Assembly: GCA_020845995.1 (NCBI GenBank)
Contig: JADLES010000053.1
Location: forward strand, 1 to 34,566
DNA: 34,566 nt
From: Burkholderiales bacterium
GTDB taxonomy: Bacteria > Pseudomonadota > Gammaproteobacteria > Burkholderiales > SG8-39
Reading direction: 5' to 3'
Made by a program: the position numbers and the translations under genes. The notes beneath the pieces were generated by a model. It was given only the letters and a program-made list of their open reading frames with translations, was not told the DNA's origin and searched no databases. Positions 32,383 to 34,566 of the stretch are shown piece after piece (position 1 is the stretch's first letter; every line of letters starts with the position of its first letter).

Positions 32383-33480
32383 ATGACGAAGATGACGCGA
32401 CGGAGAATGTTGACGGCAGCCGCAGGCGGCGTGGCGGCGGGAACGATCGCGGCGCCGGCGCTGGCGCAATCCATGCCCAGGGTGAAGTGGCGTCTCGCCT
32501 CGAGTTTCCTGCGCACGCTCGATGTCCACTACGGCGCCGCCGAAGCGCTGGCGCGATACGTGGCCGAAGCCACCGACAACAGGTTTGAAATCCAGACCTT
32601 TCCGGCCGAGCAGATCGCTCCCATGCGCATGGTGCTCGACGCGGTGCAGAACGGCACGGTCGAATGCGGCCAGTCGCCGGTCAACTTCTACCGGGCCAAG
32701 GATCCGGCGCTGGCATTCGCCGCCGGCGTTCCGTTCGGCCTCAACACACGCATGCATTATGCATGGTGGCATTTCGGCGGCGGCGCCGAGATCGTCAACG
32801 GCGCGCTGGCGAAGCTCAATGCCTTTGCGCTGCCGATGGGCAACTCCGGCACGCAGATGGGCGGCTTCTTCCGCAGGGAGCTGGTCACCATGGACGATCT
32901 GAAGGGGCTCAAGTTCCGTCTCGCCGGTTTCGGCGCCGACGTGCTGGCGCGGCACGGCGTGCTGCCGCAGCTGATTCCGACGGCCGAGGTCTATTCGTCG
33001 CTCGCGAGCGGCAAGGTCGACGGCACCGAGTTCGTGGGGCCCTATGACGACGAGAAGCTCGGTTTTCACAAGATCGCGAAGTACTACTACTATCCGGGAT
33101 GGTGGGAAGGCGGCGTGATGTACCACCTCATGGTCAATCTCGACCACTGGAACAGGCTGCCGAAGTCCTACCAGGCGATCCTGAAAGACGCCGGCGAAGC
33201 GTCGAACAGCTGGATGCTCGGACGCTACGATGCGCTTAACGCGCCCGCGCTGCGCCGGCTGGTTGCCGATGGCGCCGTGCCCAAGGCGTTTCCGCGGCCG
33301 ATGATGGAAGCGTTCTACAGGACCGCGCACGACATCTACAGGGAAACCGCGGCAAAGAGCCCGAGCTTCAAGCAGGCGCTCGATTCGTATATGGGTTTTC
33401 GCGACGAGCAGCTGCCGTGGTGGCAGATCAGCGAGCTGTCGTACAACGAATTTCTCGTGCACATGCGCACGCAACGCTGA
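32383..33480 (+). CDS. TRAP transporter substrate-binding protein, DctP family (TakP-like)
   Basis: The 365-residue protein starts with a twin-arginine-type signal (TRRRMLTAAAGG, ending APALAQ), so it is probably exported folded. The body matches TRAP binding proteins of the keto-acid/mannitol-chloroaromatic group: KFRLAGFGADVL carries the conserved carboxylate-binding arginine, and EFVGPYDDEKLGFH and YYYYPGWWEGG are typical of TakP-like proteins. The ligand is likely an organic acid, but which one is unknown. The ATG is chosen because of GGGAGAAG about 5 nt upstream and the signal peptide. No DctQ/DctM permease gene follows in the window. Confidence 0.93.
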   Translation: MTKMTRRRMLTAAAGGVAAGTIAAPALAQSMPRVKWRLASSFLRTLDVHYGAAEALARYVAEATDNRFEIQTFPAEQIAPMRMVLDAVQNGTVECGQSPVNFYRAKDPALAFAAGVPFGLNTRMHYAWWHFGGGAEIVNGALAKLNAFALPMGNSGTQMGGFFRRELVTMDDLKGLKFRLAGFGADVLARHGVLPQLIPTAEVYSSLASGKVDGTEFVGPYDDEKLGFHKIAKYYYYPGWWEGGVMYHLMVNLDHWNRLPKSYQAILKDAGEASNSWMLGRYDALNAPALRRLVADGAVPKAFPRPMMEAFYRTAHDIYRETAAKSPSFKQALDSYMGFRDEQLPWWQISELSYNEFLVHMRTQR

Positions 33481-33481
33481 G

Positions 33482-33497
33482 GCGGTCCAGGGACCGC
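33482..33497 (+). other. Hairpin directly after the TRAP binding-protein gene
   Basis: GCGGTC and GACCGC form a perfect 6-bp stem with the 4-nt loop CAGG, 1 nt after the stop codon. There is no T-tract, so it is more likely an mRNA-protecting stem than a terminator. Confidence 0.5.
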
Positions 33498-33508
33498 GCA
33501 GGGGCGCT

Positions 33509-33781
33509 ATGACAAATGAAGCCCTGGCGCGCAAACTACTGATCGCGCTGCGCCGGGTCGACACGACAGGGCGCAACACCGCGCTCCTCGCCGCCTGCAT
33601 CCTCGGCGCGACGGCGCTGGTCGCGGTGGTGGCGGCGCTGCTGGCGCTGGCGGCGTGGTCGTCGGGGGGCCGCCTGGATCGCGGCGTGGAGGCTCTGCTG
33701 GCTGCGGGCGTCATCGCTGCCGCATACGTACCGCTCGATGCGCGACTGCTGCGCTGGTTCGCCGCGCGCGGCTGGCTCTAG
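33509..33781 (+). CDS. Small hypothetical two-helix membrane protein
   Basis: This 90-residue protein is not recognised. It has a basic N-terminus (RKLLIALRR), two hydrophobic segments (about 24-49 and 63-78) and a basic C-terminus, and is rich in Ala and Leu. AGGGG lies 5 nt before the ATG, and the gene follows the TRAP binding-protein gene by 28 nt, so co-expression is likely. It is too short for DctQ, which normally has four helices. Its TAG stop is interleaved with the stop of the opposing gene in one CTAG, which supports a real reading frame. It could still be a chance frame, given the high GC content. Confidence 0.6.
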   Translation: MTNEALARKLLIALRRVDTTGRNTALLAACILGATALVAVVAALLALAAWSSGGRLDRGVEALLAAGVIAAAYVPLDARLLRWFAARGWL

Positions 33782-34566
33782 ATCGCGAACTCGATCAGGA
33801 ACGGCCCGCGCCGGCCGCGCGCGGAGGTGAACGCATCGGTGAAGGCCTCCAGCGTTTCTACTCGGATGGCTTCGACCCCCATCCCTTCGGCGAGCTTCGT
33901 CCAGCGGATCTCCGGGCGCGCGAGGTCGAAGAGCTCGCTGGACGCTGGTCCCGGCATCGCGCCGACGGCCGCGAGCTCGGCCTGCAGGACCGCGTAGCGG
34001 CGGTTGGCGAACACCACGTTGATCACGTCCAGGCGCTCGCGCGCCTGCGTCCAGAGCGCCTGGAGCGAGTACATGCCGGCGCCGTCGGCCTGCAGGCAGA
34101 CCACCTTGCGCTCCGGGCAGGCGACCGCGGCGCCGGTGGCCGCCGGAAATGCGTGCCCGATCGCGCCGCCGGTGACCTGGATCCAGTCGTGCGGCGCGGC
34201 GCCCCAGGTGAGCGGGAAGAGCGCGCGCCCCGAGGTCACTGCGTCCTCGGCGACGATGGCGTTCTCGGGCAGGAGCGCGGCGAGCGTGAGGCCGAAGGCT
34301 TCCGGCTTGAACGGACCACCGTGCAGCTCAGGTTTCGCCACGTCGTCGCGGATCGGCGCATCGCGCGGCGCGCCCAAGGCGTCGGCAAGCGCCTCGAGCG
34401 CGCCCACCACGTCTTCCTCGGGCGCGGCGAGCGTATGCACGGCGCAGTCCTTCGGCCAGAGGGTGGAGGGCTTGCCCGGGTAGGCGAAGAAGCCGACCGG
34501 CGCCTTGGCGCCGGCGAGGACAAGGTGCTTCGTTCCCTCGAGCACCTTCAGCGCCATATCCACCAC
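33778..34566 (-). CDS. Thiamine-pyrophosphate enzyme, acetolactate-synthase-like (partial)
   Basis: Only the C-terminal 262 residues are inside the window; the coding frame runs off the right edge, and family members have about 510-590 residues. The end of the central domain and the TPP-binding domain are visible, with VTGGAIGHAFPAATGAAVA and the motif A-D-G (160-162 of the visible part) followed 25 residues later by N188. The canonical motif is G-D-G...N-N, so the first Gly and the last Asn are replaced (Ala, Arg). The style fits IlvB-like large subunits and benzoylformate-decarboxylase-like enzymes; the reaction cannot be fixed without the N-terminal half with its catalytic Glu. No small regulatory subunit is seen next to it. 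Confidence 0.88.
   Translation of the reverse strand: MVDMALKVLEGTKHLVLAGAKAPVGFFAYPGKPSTLWPKDCAVHTLAAPEEDVVGALEALADALGAPRDAPIRDDVAKPELHGGPFKPEAFGLTLAALLPENAIVAEDAVTSGRALFPLTWGAAPHDWIQVTGGAIGHAFPAATGAAVACPERKVVCLQADGAGMYSLQALWTQARERLDVINVVFANRRYAVLQAELAAVGAMPGPASSELFDLARPEIRWTKLAEGMGVEAIRVETLEAFTDAFTSARGRRGPFLIEFAI

Overview
The window looks like the chromosome of a GC-rich betaproteobacterium, probably of Burkholderiales type. The evidence is the mrcA/ponA gene divergent from pilMNOPQ-aroK-aroB-gltB-gltD, the cyaY/lptM/lysA block, and a tripartite tricarboxylate (Tct) transporter with a Bug-type binding protein. This assignment rests on gene order and protein style recognised by eye; no database was searched. 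I saw no rRNA, tRNA, insertion sequence, phage gene or CRISPR array.

Left part (5-20125), all on the minus strand, read right to left. The type IV pilus assembly genes pilM, pilN, pilO, pilP and pilQ are tightly packed and end in a good intrinsic terminator. Shikimate kinase (aroK) and 3-dehydroquinate synthase (aroB) follow. After an AT-rich gap of 125 bp come the glutamate synthase genes gltB and gltD. Next is a three-gene signalling cassette whose genes overlap by 4 bp each: a membrane sensor histidine kinase (dCache-HAMP-GAF-HisKA-HATPase), a single-domain receiver, and a receiver fused to a class III nucleotide cyclase domain. The run ends with glmU and glmS, which make UDP-GlcNAc for the cell wall. 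GltB and GlmS are both glutamine amidotransferases of the Ntn type, so glutamine use flanks the signalling cassette on both sides.

Middle part (20126-28672). On the plus strand are penicillin-binding protein 1A (mrcA), the small lipoprotein LptM (58 aa), diaminopimelate decarboxylase (lysA), and a two-gene RND efflux module (membrane fusion protein plus pump, overlapping by 4 bp). Frataxin-like cyaY lies on the minus strand between mrcA and lptM, and its stop codon is interleaved with that of mrcA in one CTAG.

Right part (28673-34566). A tctC-tctB-tctA operon (minus strand) is divergent from a Tat-type TRAP substrate-binding protein (plus strand). The latter is followed by a tiny two-helix membrane protein instead of the usual DctQ/DctM permease. 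The window ends inside a thiamine-pyrophosphate enzyme resembling acetolactate synthase (minus strand, N-terminus outside the window).

Most of the window is ordinary housekeeping. The least ordinary parts are the kinase/receiver/receiver-cyclase cassette, whose cyclase lacks both usual substrate-choosing residues by my hand alignment; the gltB start, which has no Shine-Dalgarno sequence; and the orphan TRAP binding protein beside a Tct operon. I found nothing that clearly amounts to a new system.
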